Source of the DNA: Neoroseomonas alkaliterrae
GTDB lineage: Bacteria > Pseudomonadota > Alphaproteobacteria > Acetobacterales > Acetobacteraceae
Assembly: GCF_014199195.1 (NCBI RefSeq)
Contig: NZ_JACIJE010000002.1
Span: forward strand, 310,001-374,000
Direction: 5' to 3'
Length of the DNA stretch: 64,000 nt
Part shown: positions 8,463 through 16,945 of the stretch, piece after piece
Layout of the letters: each line of letters opens with the position of its first letter
Position numbering within the stretch: position 1 is the stretch's first letter
Position numbers and translations under genes: made by a program
The notes under the pieces: generated by a model
Seen by the model: only the letters and a program-made list of their open reading frames with translations
Databases searched by the model: none
What the model was told of the DNA's origin: nothing

Positions 8463-9503
8463 ATGACCCTCACCCCGCTCACCCGCCGCCGCCTCGCCAA
8501 TTTCCGCGCCAACCGGCGCGGCTATTGGTCGTTGATGATCTTCGCGGTGCTGTTCTTCGTGACCCTGTTCGCGGAGTTCATCGCCAATGACCGTCCGCTG
8601 GTCGCGAAGGTGGACGGGCGCTGGTACTTCCCGGTGCTGGTGGACTATGCCGAGAGCGATGTGGTCCAGGATGGCCTGCCCACGCTTGCCGACTGGCATG
8701 ATCGCGGCTTCCGCGAGGACATCGAAGCCAAGGGCGGCTGGATGGTCTGGCCGCTGGTGCCCTATTCCTACCGCAGCGTGGTGCGGGATCTCGGCCAGCC
8801 CGCGCCCTCCCCGCCTTCGGCGCGCAACTGGCTCGGCACGGACGACCAGGCGCGGGACGTGCTGGCGCGGGTGATCTACGGCTTCCGCATCTCGGTGCTG
8901 TTCGGCTTCACGCTGACCATCGTCAGTTCCATCATCGGCATCGCCGCGGGCGCGGTGCAGGGCTTCTATGGCGGCTGGGTGGACCTGATCTTCCAGCGCT
9001 TCATCGAGATCTGGTCGGGCATGCCGCAGCTCTACCTGCTCATCATCCTCGCCAGCGTGATCGAGCCCTCCTTCTGGGTGCTGCTGGTCTTCCTGCTCCT
9101 GTTCTCCTGGATGGGGCTGACGGGCGTGGTGCGGGCGGAGTTCCTGCGCGGGCGCAACTTCGATTATGTGCGCGCGGCCAAGGCGCTCGGCGTCTCCGAC
9201 ACGGTGGTGATGTTCCGCCACATCCTGCCCAACGCGATGGTGGCGACGCTGACCTTCCTGCCCTTCATCCTCAGCGGCAGCGTCACCGTGCTCGCGAGCC
9301 TCGACTTCCTCGGCTTCGGCCTGCCGCCGGGCTCGCCCTCGCTCGGCGAGCTCGTGAACCAGGGCAAGAACAACCTGACCGCGCCGTGGCTCGCGATGAC
9401 CGGCTTCGTCGTGCTCGGCACCATGCTGACGCTGCTGATCTTCGTGGGCGAGGCGGTGCGCGACGCCTTCGACCCCCGCAAGCTGCCGGGGGGCGGGCGC
9501 TGA
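8463..9503 (+). CDS. yejE: Peptide/microcin C ABC transporter permease
   Basis: This 346-residue permease belongs to the DppC/OppC family. The N-terminal LTPLTRRRLANFRANRRGYW is typical of YejE, and a membrane segment follows at about 25-45. A long periplasmic loop contains the characteristic NWLGTDDQARDVLARVIYGF. Five or so further membrane segments come next, with the coupling loop VRAAKALGVSDTVVMFRHIL. The ATG at 8463 has no obvious Shine-Dalgarno sequence because the hairpin array runs almost up to it. A start 13 codons upstream would place coding sequence inside the third hairpin and is less likely. The stop overlaps the yejF start by one base. Confidence 0.94.
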   Translation: MTLTPLTRRRLANFRANRRGYWSLMIFAVLFFVTLFAEFIANDRPLVAKVDGRWYFPVLVDYAESDVVQDGLPTLADWHDRGFREDIEAKGGWMVWPLVPYSYRSVVRDLGQPAPSPPSARNWLGTDDQARDVLARVIYGFRISVLFGFTLTIVSSIIGIAAGAVQGFYGGWVDLIFQRFIEIWSGMPQLYLLIILASVIEPSFWVLLVFLLLFSWMGLTGVVRAEFLRGRNFDYVRAAKALGVSDTVVMFRHILPNAMVATLTFLPFILSGSVTVLASLDFLGFGLPPGSPSLGELVNQGKNNLTAPWLAMTGFVVLGTMLTLLIFVGEAVRDAFDPRKLPGGGR

Positions 9504-11110
9504 TGACGCTGCTGAGGGTCGAGAACCTCGCCGTCGCCTTCCGCGGCAAGCGCGTGGTCGAGGGCGTCTCCTTCACCGTCGAGCGCGGGGAGACGGTGGC
9601 GCTGGTGGGCGAATCCGGCTCGGGCAAGTCGGTCACCGCCCTCTCCTGCCTGAAGCTGCTGCCGGGCGCGGGCGGGAATCCGGAAGGGCGGATCGTGCTC
9701 GACGGGACGGAGGTGCTCTCGGCCCCCGATGCCGAGTTGCGTCGGCTGCGCGGCGGCGTGGCGGGGATGGTGTTCCAGGAGCCCATGACCTCGCTCAACC
9801 CGCTGCACACGGTCGAGCGCCAGGTGGGCGAGGCGATCACGCTGCACCAGGCGCTGGCGGGGCCGGCGCTGCGCGCGCGCATCATCGAGCTGCTGCGCCG
9901 CGCGGGCTTTCCCAATGCCGAGGAGCGGCTCGGCGCCTATCCGCACCAGCTCTCGGGCGGGCAGCGGCAGCGGGTGATGATCGCCGCCGCACTCGCCAAC
10001 GATCCCAAGCTGCTGATCGCCGACGAGCCGACCACCGCGCTCGACGTCACCATCCAGGCGCAGATCCTCGAACTGCTGCAGCGCCTCAAGCGCGAGAGCG
10101 GCATGGCGATGCTGCTCATCACCCACGACCTCAACATCGTGCGCAAGCACGCCGACCGCGTGGTGGTGATGAAGGACGGGCGCGCGGTGGAGCAGGGCAG
10201 GGTGGCGGAGGTCTTCGCCGCCCCGCAGCACGCCTATACGCGGATGCTGCTCGCCACCGAGCCGCGCGGCGCGCCGCCGCCGGTCACGGAGGATGCGGCC
10301 GAGGTGATGCGCGGCGAGCAGGTGAAGGTGCTCTTTCCCATCCGCCGCGGCCTGCTGCGCCGCGTGGTCGGCCATGTCCGCGCGGTGGACGGCGTGAGCG
10401 TGAGCGTGCGGGAGGGCGAGACGGTCGGCCTTGTCGGCGAATCGGGCTCGGGCAAGACGACGCTTGGCCTTGCGCTGCTGCGCCTCGAGGACAGCGAGGG
10501 CGCGATCCGCTTCGAGGGCGCGGCCATCCAGGGCCTTGGCCGGTCGCAGCTGCGCCCGCTGCGCCGGCGGATGCAGATCGTCTTCCAGGACCCGTTCGGC
10601 GCCCTTTCCCCGCGCATGAGCGTGGCCGAGATCGTGGGCGAGGGCCTCGCGGTGCACGAGCCCGGCCTGAGCCGGCAGCAGCGCGCGGCGGCGGTCGCCA
10701 CGGCGCTGGAGGAGGTCGGCCTCGAGCCCGCCATGGCCGAGCGCTACCCGCATGAGTTCTCGGGCGGGCAGCGCCAGCGCATCGCCATCGCGCGCGCGCT
10801 GGTGCTCAAGCCGCGCTTCCTCGTGCTCGACGAGCCGACCAGCGCGCTCGATGTCAGCGTGCAGGCGCAGGTGGTGGACCTGCTGCGCGCGCTGCAGGCG
10901 AAGCACCGGCTGGCCTACCTCTTCATCTCGCACGACCTGCGCGTGGTGCGCGCGATGGCGCACCGGATCATCGTGCTCAAGGACGGCAAGGTGGTGGAGG
11001 AGGGCGAGGCAGCGCAGGTTGTCGGCGCGCCGCGGGAGGCCTACACCCGCGCCCTGATGGCCGCGGCATTCGATCTCAGGGCCGAGGCGACGGCAGGGCT
11101 CAGGACTTGA
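9503..11110 (+). CDS. yejF: Peptide/microcin C ABC transporter ATP-binding protein (duplicated ATPase)
   Basis: This 535-residue protein carries two complete ABC ATPase domains. Each has a Walker A of the form GESGSGK (the first at about 36-42), an LSGGQRQR or FSGGQRQR signature, and a Walker B followed by DEPT. C-terminal oligopeptide/dipeptide-type extensions follow each half. Fusion of the two ATPases into one chain is normal for YejF. It energises the YejBE permease. Its ATG overlaps the yejE stop (TGATG), and its own stop overlaps the TTG start of the next gene. Confidence 0.95.
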   Translation: MTLLRVENLAVAFRGKRVVEGVSFTVERGETVALVGESGSGKSVTALSCLKLLPGAGGNPEGRIVLDGTEVLSAPDAELRRLRGGVAGMVFQEPMTSLNPLHTVERQVGEAITLHQALAGPALRARIIELLRRAGFPNAEERLGAYPHQLSGGQRQRVMIAAALANDPKLLIADEPTTALDVTIQAQILELLQRLKRESGMAMLLITHDLNIVRKHADRVVVMKDGRAVEQGRVAEVFAAPQHAYTRMLLATEPRGAPPPVTEDAAEVMRGEQVKVLFPIRRGLLRRVVGHVRAVDGVSVSVREGETVGLVGESGSGKTTLGLALLRLEDSEGAIRFEGAAIQGLGRSQLRPLRRRMQIVFQDPFGALSPRMSVAEIVGEGLAVHEPGLSRQQRAAAVATALEEVGLEPAMAERYPHEFSGGQRQRIAIARALVLKPRFLVLDEPTSALDVSVQAQVVDLLRALQAKHRLAYLFISHDLRVVRAMAHRIIVLKDGKVVEEGEAAQVVGAPREAYTRALMAAAFDLRAEATAGLRT

Positions 11111-11574
11111 ACGATCTCGAACGCCTCGAGGCGCTGATGGATGCCGGGCATGTGAAGCTCGGCGTGCATATCCGGCGCATGAACTCGCCCGGCTCCCCGG
11201 TCTATCGCTCGGGGGAGAACATCTGGCCGGCGGCGCTGGTGCTGCTCGTCTCCTTCGCCGCGCTGAAATGGGGCGGGGCGCCGCTGGAGGCGCTGGGCAT
11301 CGCGCAGGGCGGGGCCTGGGCGGGGACGATCGCGCTCGGCGCCGGCTGCTGGTGGTGGTTCTACAAGGTCATGCCGAAGGTGCGCGACGGCGTGTTCAAC
11401 CGCACCGCCGCCTTCGCGATGCAGTCGCCCGAGCATTTCGACGCGCTGTGGTCGAAGGGCGTGCTCACCCTCTACGCGAAACTGCCGGACGGGACCGAGC
11501 GCGTGGCGACGCGCAAGGACAGCTGGCGCGACTACGCGGCGTCCATCGAGGCATTGCTGAAGGATCCCGGCTGA
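11107..11574 (+). CDS. Small membrane protein of unknown function
   Basis: This 155-residue protein has two predicted membrane segments, at about residues 39-56 and 74-94, and a soluble C-terminal region containing WSKGVLTLYAKLPDGTERVA. I do not recognise the family. The proposed start is a TTG whose TTGA overlaps the yejF stop. An in-frame ATG ten codons later (11137) is an alternative. Its stop overlaps the ATG of the following dehydrogenase (TGATG), so it is translationally embedded between transporter and dehydrogenase and probably belongs to the same transcript. Codon use looks like that of its neighbours. Confidence 0.75.
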   Translation: MNDLERLEALMDAGHVKLGVHIRRMNSPGSPVYRSGENIWPAALVLLVSFAALKWGGAPLEALGIAQGGAWAGTIALGAGCWWWFYKVMPKVRDGVFNRTAAFAMQSPEHFDALWSKGVLTLYAKLPDGTERVATRKDSWRDYAASIEALLKDPG

Positions 11575-12506
11575 TGGCGGTTCTGCTCTCGACCAAGGCG
11601 CACACGATGGAGGACTGGAAGGCGGCGCTGCTCGCCGTGGATCCCTCCCTCGAGATCCGCCTGTTCCCCGAGGCCGGCGCGCCCGAGGACATCGAGGCCG
11701 CGGTGGTCTGGACGGCGCATGACATGATGGAGCTGCGCCGCTACCCGAATCTCAGGCTCATCGTCTCCATGGGCGCGGGCGTGGACCACCTGTTCCGCCC
11801 GCCCGGGCCGCCGCCCGGCGTGCCGGTGGCGCGCCTCGTGGACACGCGGCTGACCCAGGGCATGACGGAGTGGGTGCTGCTGAACGTGCTGCGCTTCCAC
11901 CGGCAGGACCTGGAATACCGTGACCAGCAGGCGCGCAGGGTCTGGCACGAACTGCCCGCGCCCGAGACCTCGGCGCGCCACATCGGCATCATGGGCCTCG
12001 GCGAGCTCGGCAGCGACGCGGCGCGGGCGCTGCGCGCGCTCGGCTTCCCGGTGATGGGCTGGTCGCGCCGGCCGAAGCAGGTCGAGGGCGTGGAGACCTT
12101 CCACGGGCCGGACGGCCTCCTCGCCATGGCCGCGCGGGCGGACATGCTGGTCTGCCTGCTGCCGCTGACGCCGCAGACGCGCGGGATCATCAACGCCAGG
12201 CTGCTCGGCGCCATGAAGCCCTGCGGCTACCTGCTGAACGCGGCGCGCGGCGGGCACCAGGTGGCGGCCGACCTGCTGGCCGCCCTCGACAGCGGGCACC
12301 TCGCCGGCGCCGCGCTCGACGTGTTCGAGCCCGAGCCGCTGCCGCCGGACAGCCCCTTCTGGTCGCACCCGAAGGTCATCCTGACGCCCCATGCGGCGAG
12401 CATCACCATCCCCGCCAGCGCGGCGCCGCAGGTGGTGGAGAACATCCATCGCGCCCGCGAGGGACGCCCGCTGATCAACCTGGTAGATTTCGCGGCCGGC
12501 TATTGA
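11574..12506 (+). CDS. ghrA: 2-hydroxyacid dehydrogenase, glyoxylate/hydroxypyruvate reductase A type
   Basis: This 310-residue protein belongs to the D-2-hydroxyacid dehydrogenase family. It has the nucleotide-binding loop GLGELG in the middle (about residue 140). The catalytic triad appears as Arg in LLNAARGG, Glu in FEPEPLPPDSPFW, and His in LTPHAAS. The early VSMGAGVDHL and the late arrangement resemble GhrA, which reduces glyoxylate and hydroxypyruvate with NADPH. Substrate choice within the family is uncertain. The ATG overlaps the preceding stop. Two hairpins follow the gene before the convergent marR. Confidence 0.9.
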   Translation: MAVLLSTKAHTMEDWKAALLAVDPSLEIRLFPEAGAPEDIEAAVVWTAHDMMELRRYPNLRLIVSMGAGVDHLFRPPGPPPGVPVARLVDTRLTQGMTEWVLLNVLRFHRQDLEYRDQQARRVWHELPAPETSARHIGIMGLGELGSDAARALRALGFPVMGWSRRPKQVEGVETFHGPDGLLAMAARADMLVCLLPLTPQTRGIINARLLGAMKPCGYLLNAARGGHQVAADLLAALDSGHLAGAALDVFEPEPLPPDSPFWSHPKVILTPHAASITIPASAAPQVVENIHRAREGRPLINLVDFAAGY

Positions 12507-12548
12507 GGACGCCAGGGCGCTTCCCGCGGGCCGGGCGCGGGAAAAGGG

Positions 12549-12570
12549 CGGGGCGGCCGGCGCCGCCCCG
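12549..12570. terminator. Hairpin downstream of the ghrA-like gene
   Basis: A perfect 9-bp inverted repeat (CGGGGCGGC and GCCGCCCCG, four-base loop) begins 42 bp after the stop of the dehydrogenase gene. There is no T-tract, which is usual in such GC-rich genomes, so termination activity is inferred from position and stem strength. Confidence 0.5.
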
Positions 12571-12672
12571 CATGCGCGGCATCATGCCGTCGCGCGAACG
12601 GCGAGGGCTTTCGCCCGCCGGTCCCGCGCGCGGGGCTGCTCGGGCGGCCGCGCGCGAGACCGGGAGGTGATG

Positions 12673-12708
12673 CCCGGCGGGCAAAGGGTCATCCCTTGCC
12701 CGGCCGGG
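12673..12708. terminator. Palindrome at the convergent ghrA/marR junction
   Basis: A long inverted repeat has outer arms CCCGGC and GCCGGG and inner arms GGGCAAAGGG and CCCTTGCCC around TCAT. One A bulges in the inner stem. It ends two bases before the marR stop triplet. It resembles the palindromes at 37213 and 59616 and probably acts as a bidirectional transcript end. Confidence 0.55.
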
Positions 12709-12710
12709 GT

Positions 12711-13112
12711 TCAGACCGCACGCAGGGCCGGCTCGCCGTTGCCCTGGGCCGGCAGCAGGCGGACCTCGGCGGTGCCCTTGGCCGCCTCGACCATCACGTT
12801 GCGCAGGTCGCGCAGGAAGGTCGTGCCCTTGGGCGTGCGCTGCACCAGCACCGAGCGGCGGTCAGCCGGATCCACCTTGCGGCGGGCGAGGTCGAGCTCG
12901 CCCAGCCGGTCGAGCGCGCGGGTGATCGCCGGCTTCGAGACGTTGAGGTCGGCGGCGAGGCCGCGGACCGTGTGCGGGCCCTCGCCCAGATAGACAGTCA
13001 GCAGCACGGCGAGCTGGCGGGCGGAGAGGTCCGGCCCGTCGCTGCGGACGAGGGCGACGATCGTCTCGCGCAGGATGCCGATCTGCTGGTCGGGGTTGGC
13101 GTGGCTGGTCAT
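12711..13112 (-). CDS. MarR family winged-helix transcriptional regulator
   Basis: This 133-residue DNA-binding protein has a central winged helix: HTVRGLAADLNVSKPAITRA is the helix-turn-helix, and the wing follows as RRKVDPADRRSVLVQ, with the Asp-Arg-Arg typical of MarR proteins. A good ribosome-binding site (GAAGGAAG) precedes the ATG on the minus strand. MarR proteins usually repress a nearby gene or themselves and respond to small aromatic or oxidising ligands. No target is evident here. The gene is downstream of the aminopeptidase on the same strand, with a short hairpin in between, and is convergent with ghrA. Confidence 0.92.
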   Translation of the reverse strand: MTSHANPDQQIGILRETIVALVRSDGPDLSARQLAVLLTVYLGEGPHTVRGLAADLNVSKPAITRALDRLGELDLARRKVDPADRRSVLVQRTPKGTTFLRDLRNVMVEAAKGTAEVRLLPAQGNGEPALRAV

Positions 13113-13136
13113 GTCGGTTCTTCCTTCGAAGTGTTG

Positions 13137-13153
13137 GGGCGGGATGCCCGCCC
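13137..13153. terminator. Short hairpin between the aminopeptidase and marR genes
   Basis: A perfect 7-bp GGGCGGG/CCCGCCC stem with a three-base loop lies between the stop of the M17 aminopeptidase gene and the marR start. It may separate the two transcription units. It lacks a T-tract on the minus strand. Confidence 0.4.
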
Positions 13154-13187
13154 GTGTTTTGCCGTCCGGCGAATGGTGTGGGGCGGC

Positions 13188-14573
13188 TCAGCGCCGCATC
13201 CCACGGCGGTAGAACTCAGGGAGCTGTTCGAGTAGTGCGTGCAGCGCCCTGGCGGCTTGCGCCTCTCCACCCTCCGGACGGCCCGGCCGGTTGGTGTCGT
13301 TCCACGCATATAGGTCGAGATGGAGCCAGGGCGTAGAAGGCGGAACGAAGCGTCGCAGGAACAAGGCCGCGATCACGGCGCCGGCCATGGGCTTCTGCGC
13401 CACGTTCGAAAGGTCGGCCGCCGCGCTGTCGAGCCAGGAATCGTAGCCGTCATGCAGCGGCAGGCGCCACAGCGGCTCGTGGACCGCCCTGCCGGCGGCG
13501 AGCAGCCGCTCGGCCAGCGCGTCGTCGTTGCTGAACAGGGCCGGCAGGTCGGGGCCGAGGGCGACCCGCGCCGCCCCGGTCAGGGTGGCGCAGTCGAGGA
13601 TCACCGCCGGCTGCTGCTCGGCCGCATAGGCGAGCAGGTCGGCGAGCACCAGCCGGCCCTCGGCGTCGGTGTTGCCGATCTCGACCTTCAGCCCCTTGCG
13701 GGTGCGCAGCACGTCCATCGGGCGCATGGCGGTGGCCGAGATGGCGTTCTCCACCGCGCCGACCAGCACCAGCAGGCGCACGGGCAGGGCGCTGCGCATC
13801 ACCATCTCGGCGACCGCGAGCACCACGGCGGCCCCGCCCATGTCCTTCTTCATCCGCAGCATGGCGGAGGAGGGCTTGAGGTCCAGCCCGCCGGTGTCGA
13901 AGCACACCCCCTTGCCGCAGAGCGCGACCAGCGGACCCTCCGCCGCGCCGGTCCAGCGCAGCACGGCCACGCGCGGGGCCCGGTGGCTGCCCTGCCCGAC
14001 CGCGGCGACCGCCGGGAAGCCCTGCTCCAGAGGCTCCCCGCTGATGACCTCCGCGCTGCCGCCGTGGCGGGCGGCGAGCGCGGTCACGGCGGCGGCGAGT
14101 TCCGCCGGGCCGAGATCGGCCGCCGGGGCGTTGATCAGGTCCCGTGCCGCGCAGATCGCCTCGGCCATCATCACGGCGCGTTCGCCGCCTTCGGGGATCT
14201 CGAGCAGCGCCGGGGCGGGGCCGCCGGCCTTGTGCCGGTGCGGGCGATAGGCGCCGAGCGCCCAGCCGAGCACCGCCATGGCCGCATCCTGCGGCCCCGG
14301 GGCGAGGCGCCAGGCCGAACCGGCGGGCAGCGCGCGCGAGAGGGCGCCGAAGGGCCAGGGCCCTTCATCGGTGCCGAGCCCGACCACCGCGCCGGCCAGG
14401 CCGTCCGGCCCGGGCAGCAGCGCGTGCTCGCCCGCCTTCGCGGCGAAGCCCGCCGCGCGCAGGAACAATGCGGTGGCGCCGGGCAGGGCCTCGAGGAAGC
14501 CCGTCAGCCCGTCCGGGCGCACCGCATGCAGCGGCAGCGCGCCCATCGCCCTGGCCGTCAGGCCGTCGAGCAT
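13188..14573 (-). CDS. Leucyl aminopeptidase family protein (peptidase M17)
   Basis: This 461-residue cytosolic aminopeptidase has the dinuclear zinc site of family M17. GKGVCFDTGGLDLKPSSAM supplies Lys, Asp and a second Lys. KKDMGGAA supplies another Asp. NTDAEGRLVLADLL supplies the Asp and Glu pair plus the conserved Arg. The N-terminal domain (about 1-160) is divergent and shorter than in E. coli PepA, as in many alphaproteobacterial paralogues. It removes N-terminal residues from peptides. The ATG is preceded by GGGAGAAGG on the minus strand, which supports this start. A pair of direct repeats lies upstream. Confidence 0.93.
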   Translation of the reverse strand: MLDGLTARAMGALPLHAVRPDGLTGFLEALPGATALFLRAAGFAAKAGEHALLPGPDGLAGAVVGLGTDEGPWPFGALSRALPAGSAWRLAPGPQDAAMAVLGWALGAYRPHRHKAGGPAPALLEIPEGGERAVMMAEAICAARDLINAPAADLGPAELAAAVTALAARHGGSAEVISGEPLEQGFPAVAAVGQGSHRAPRVAVLRWTGAAEGPLVALCGKGVCFDTGGLDLKPSSAMLRMKKDMGGAAVVLAVAEMVMRSALPVRLLVLVGAVENAISATAMRPMDVLRTRKGLKVEIGNTDAEGRLVLADLLAYAAEQQPAVILDCATLTGAARVALGPDLPALFSNDDALAERLLAAGRAVHEPLWRLPLHDGYDSWLDSAAADLSNVAQKPMAGAVIAALFLRRFVPPSTPWLHLDLYAWNDTNRPGRPEGGEAQAARALHALLEQLPEFYRRGMRR

Positions 14574-14601
14574 TGCCTTCTCCCAACCTCCCGCGACTCG
14601 A

Positions 14602-14624
14602 TCACGGAATCGTGGTCACGGAAT
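14602..14624. promoter_or_regulatory. Direct repeat TCACGGAAT upstream of the aminopeptidase gene
   Basis: The nonamer TCACGGAAT occurs at 14602-14610 and again at 14616-14624, a 14-bp step, within the 52 bases upstream of the aminopeptidase ATG. The position is consistent with a tandem operator, but no regulator can be assigned. Confidence 0.3.
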
Positions 14625-14733
14625 TGTTAAGCAGGTTGCTACACCGGACCGGCCCCGGCATCCAACGTTCCCTGGCCGCAACCGCGTTATGCAGCCAGTG
14701 CACCGGCGCGGGTCTTGAAACCTGCGAAGGTTC

Positions 14734-15501
14734 TTATTGTATCGGAACGTTCGATGCCCTGGAATGGACCGGCGTCAGCCCGTCCAGCAGGGCGGCGGCC
14801 AGCGCCTCGGCGAGGCAGGCATAGCCGCGGTCGTTGTGGTGCAGGTCGTCGCCGGTCAGCACCGCGCCGCCGGGCACGCCCGCCCGCGCCCAGGCATCCA
14901 TCAGCGCGCCGCGCGAGAACAGCGCGACACCCGGCACGGCGCGGGCGAGCTCGGCCGTGATGGCGTCGTAGGTGCGGTGGTTCGGCCGCGCGGCGATGCG
15001 CGGGGCGCGCTGGTTGTCCATCAGCACGACGGAGATGCCGGCCTGCGTCAGCCGCTCCAGCCCTTCCCGCACCAGGGCGCGATAGCGTTCGGGATCGGCC
15101 GAGCGCAGCGCGGAATTGCCGCCCACCTGCCAGATCACGAGGTCCGGCTGCGCGGCCAGCACGTCGCGGTCCAGGCGGGCGGCCATCTCCTCCGCCGCCT
15201 CGCCACCGATGCCGCGGTTCAGGACCGTCACCGGCAGGCCGAGGGCGTAGCGCAGCCGCCGCTCGAGCACGGCGGGATAGCTGCGCAGCGCCTCGGTCGC
15301 CCCCGCCCCGGCGGTGGAGGAGGAGCCGAAGGCCACGATCACCGGCGCGCGCCGCGCCGCCACCGCGGCCGCGAAGCTCGGTGCGGGCAGGGGGGCCATG
15401 GCCACGGGCGGGCAGGGGGCGGGCGGCGCCAGGGCGGCGGCGGGCGCGGCGGCGCCGAGCCCGGCCAGCAGCGCCAGGACGATCCTGTCCGGTGCCCTCA
15501 T
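14734..15501 (-). CDS. SGNH/GDSL-type hydrolase (secreted or periplasmic)
   Basis: This 255-residue protein has an N-terminal hydrophobic leader (MRAPDRIVLALLAGLGAA, Ala-rich to about residue 25). The SGNH fold motifs follow: block I as FGSSSTAGAGA with the nucleophilic Ser, block II with Gly in NRGIGGE, block III as VGGNSALR, and block V as DDLHHNDRGY carrying the Asp-His pair. Family members are esterases, lipases or carbohydrate O-acetyl esterases. As the last gene of the rhamnose operon (ATGA overlap with rfbD), it could act on acyl groups of the surface glycan (inference). No substrate is proven by the sequence. Confidence 0.85.
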   Translation of the reverse strand: MRAPDRIVLALLAGLGAAAPAAALAPPAPCPPVAMAPLPAPSFAAAVAARRAPVIVAFGSSSTAGAGATEALRSYPAVLERRLRYALGLPVTVLNRGIGGEAAEEMAARLDRDVLAAQPDLVIWQVGGNSALRSADPERYRALVREGLERLTQAGISVVLMDNQRAPRIAARPNHRTYDAITAELARAVPGVALFSRGALMDAWARAGVPGGAVLTGDDLHHNDRGYACLAEALAAALLDGLTPVHSRASNVPIQ

Positions 15502-16385
15502 GCCGCGTGCAGCGCCCGCATCACACGGGCGAGCCCCTCCTGCCAGGGCGGCAGCCGCACGCCGAACACCGCCGCGAGGCGCGCGCAGTCGAGCCGGCCA
15601 TCGGCCGGGCGCCGCGCGCGGGCGGGGTATTCCCCGGTGGCGATGGCGCGGATGCGCGGCGACGGCCCGCCATGGGCGCGGGCGGCGGCGAAGATGGCCT
15701 CCGCGAAGCCGTGCCAGGAGGTGTGGCCGGCGGCGGTGGCGTGGAAGACCCCGCCATGGGCCGGCCGCCAGCCTTCCGCGCGGATGCGCGCGAGGATGGC
15801 CGCGATCGCCTCCGCGAGGTCGGCCGCGGCGGTGGGCGCGCCGATCTGGTCGGCGACCACGGAGAGGTCCCTGCGCTCGGCGGCGAGGCGAAGCATGGTG
15901 CGCAGGAAATTGGTGCCTGCCGGCGCATAGATCCAGGAGGTGCGCAGCACGATGCTGCGCGGATTGCCCGCCAGCGCCGCCCATTCGCCCGCCAGCTTGG
16001 TCCGGCCATAGGCGCCGAGCGGGTTCGGCGGGTCCGCCTCGGCATAGGGCGCGCCCTTGGTCCCGTCGAAGACGTAGTCGGTCGAGAGCTGGACCAGCGG
16101 GATGCCGCGCGCCGCGCAGCCCCGGGCGAGCAGCGCGGGCCCGAGGGCATTGGCGCGGAAGGCGGCGGGCTCGTTCTCCTCGGCCGCGTCCACCGCGGTC
16201 CAGGCGGCGCAGTTCACCACCGCCTCGGGCGCCATCGCGGCCAGCAGGGCCTCGATGCTGGCGGGGCGGTCGAAATCGAGCGCGGGCCGCCCCGCGGGCA
16301 GCGCCTCGAACCCCTGGGCCGGCAGCGCGGCCAGCAGGGCCGAGCCGACCTGGCCGCCCGCGCCGGTGACCAGGATGCGGCGCAT
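15498..16385 (-). CDS. rfbD: dTDP-4-dehydrorhamnose reductase
   Basis: This 295-residue extended short-chain dehydrogenase begins with the nucleotide-binding loop GAGGQVGSALL. It shows the RmlD motifs NCAAWTAVDAAEE, STDYVFDG and the catalytic YGRTK. It carries out the last step of dTDP-L-rhamnose synthesis, an NADPH-dependent reduction. The ATG overlaps the rfbC stop by one base, and its own stop overlaps the SGNH hydrolase start by four bases. It is the final sugar-nucleotide gene in the run rfbB-rfbA-rfbC-rfbD. Confidence 0.96.
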   Translation of the reverse strand: MRRILVTGAGGQVGSALLAALPAQGFEALPAGRPALDFDRPASIEALLAAMAPEAVVNCAAWTAVDAAEENEPAAFRANALGPALLARGCAARGIPLVQLSTDYVFDGTKGAPYAEADPPNPLGAYGRTKLAGEWAALAGNPRSIVLRTSWIYAPAGTNFLRTMLRLAAERRDLSVVADQIGAPTAAADLAEAIAAILARIRAEGWRPAHGGVFHATAAGHTSWHGFAEAIFAAARAHGGPSPRIRAIATGEYPARARRPADGRLDCARLAAVFGVRLPPWQEGLARVMRALHAA

Positions 16386-16945
16386 CACCAGCTCCCGCGC
16401 GGGAAGGGGGGCGGGATCTCGGCGAGCAGCGGCGCGCTGTGGTCCTTCTCGGAGAGCACCGGCTCGGCGACCGGCCAGGCGATGCCGAGCGCGGGGTCGT
16501 TCCAGCGGATCGCCGCATCCGCCTCCGGCGCGTAATAGGCGTCGGTCTTGTAGAGCACCTCGGTGTCCGGCTCGAGCGTCAGGTAGCCATGGGCGAAGCC
16601 GCGCGGCACCCAGAGCTGGAGCCAGTTCGCGGCACTCAGTTCGATCGCGACATGCCGGCCATAGGTCGGCGAGCCCTCGCGGATGTCCACCGCGATGTCG
16701 AGGATCGCCCCGCGCGCCACGCGGATCAGCTTGCCCTGGGCATGCGGCGGGCGCTGGAAATGCAGCCCGCGCAGCACGTGGCGCGGCGCGGAGGCAGCAT
16801 GGTTGTCCTGCACGAAATCCGCCGCGATCCCGGCATCGGCCAGCGCGCGGCGCGACCACACCTCGCTGAAGAAGCCGCGGGCGTCGCCGTGGCGGACCGG
16901 CTCGACCAGCAGCAGGTCGGGGATGGCAAGCGGCGTGACCTTCAC
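16385..16945 (-). CDS. rfbC: dTDP-4-dehydrorhamnose 3,5-epimerase
   Basis: This 186-residue cupin-fold enzyme contains the RmlC hallmarks [18 protein letters not shown] (active-site region with the catalytic His), [18 protein letters not shown] and [12 protein letters not shown]. It epimerises dTDP-4-keto-6-deoxyglucose at C3 and C5. Its start overlaps the rfbA stop by four bases (ATGA), and its stop shares a base with rfbD. Length and order are normal for the pathway. Confidence 0.96.
   Translation of the reverse strand: MKVTPLAIPDLLLVEPVRHGDARGFFSEVWSRRALADAGIAADFVQDNHAASAPRHVLRGLHFQRPPHAQGKLIRVARGAILDIAVDIREGSPTYGRHVAIELSAANWLQLWVPRGFAHGYLTLEPDTEVLYKTDAYYAPEADAAIRWNDPALGIAWPVAEPVLSEKDHSAPLLAEIPPPFPRGSW

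Noticed and set aside
5069-8512. A 1147-codon open frame on the minus strand, opposite hisN and yejA-yejB
   Set aside because: It is an antisense shadow of the yej genes. No recognised motif is present, and the real genes have intact family motifs and tight operon spacing.
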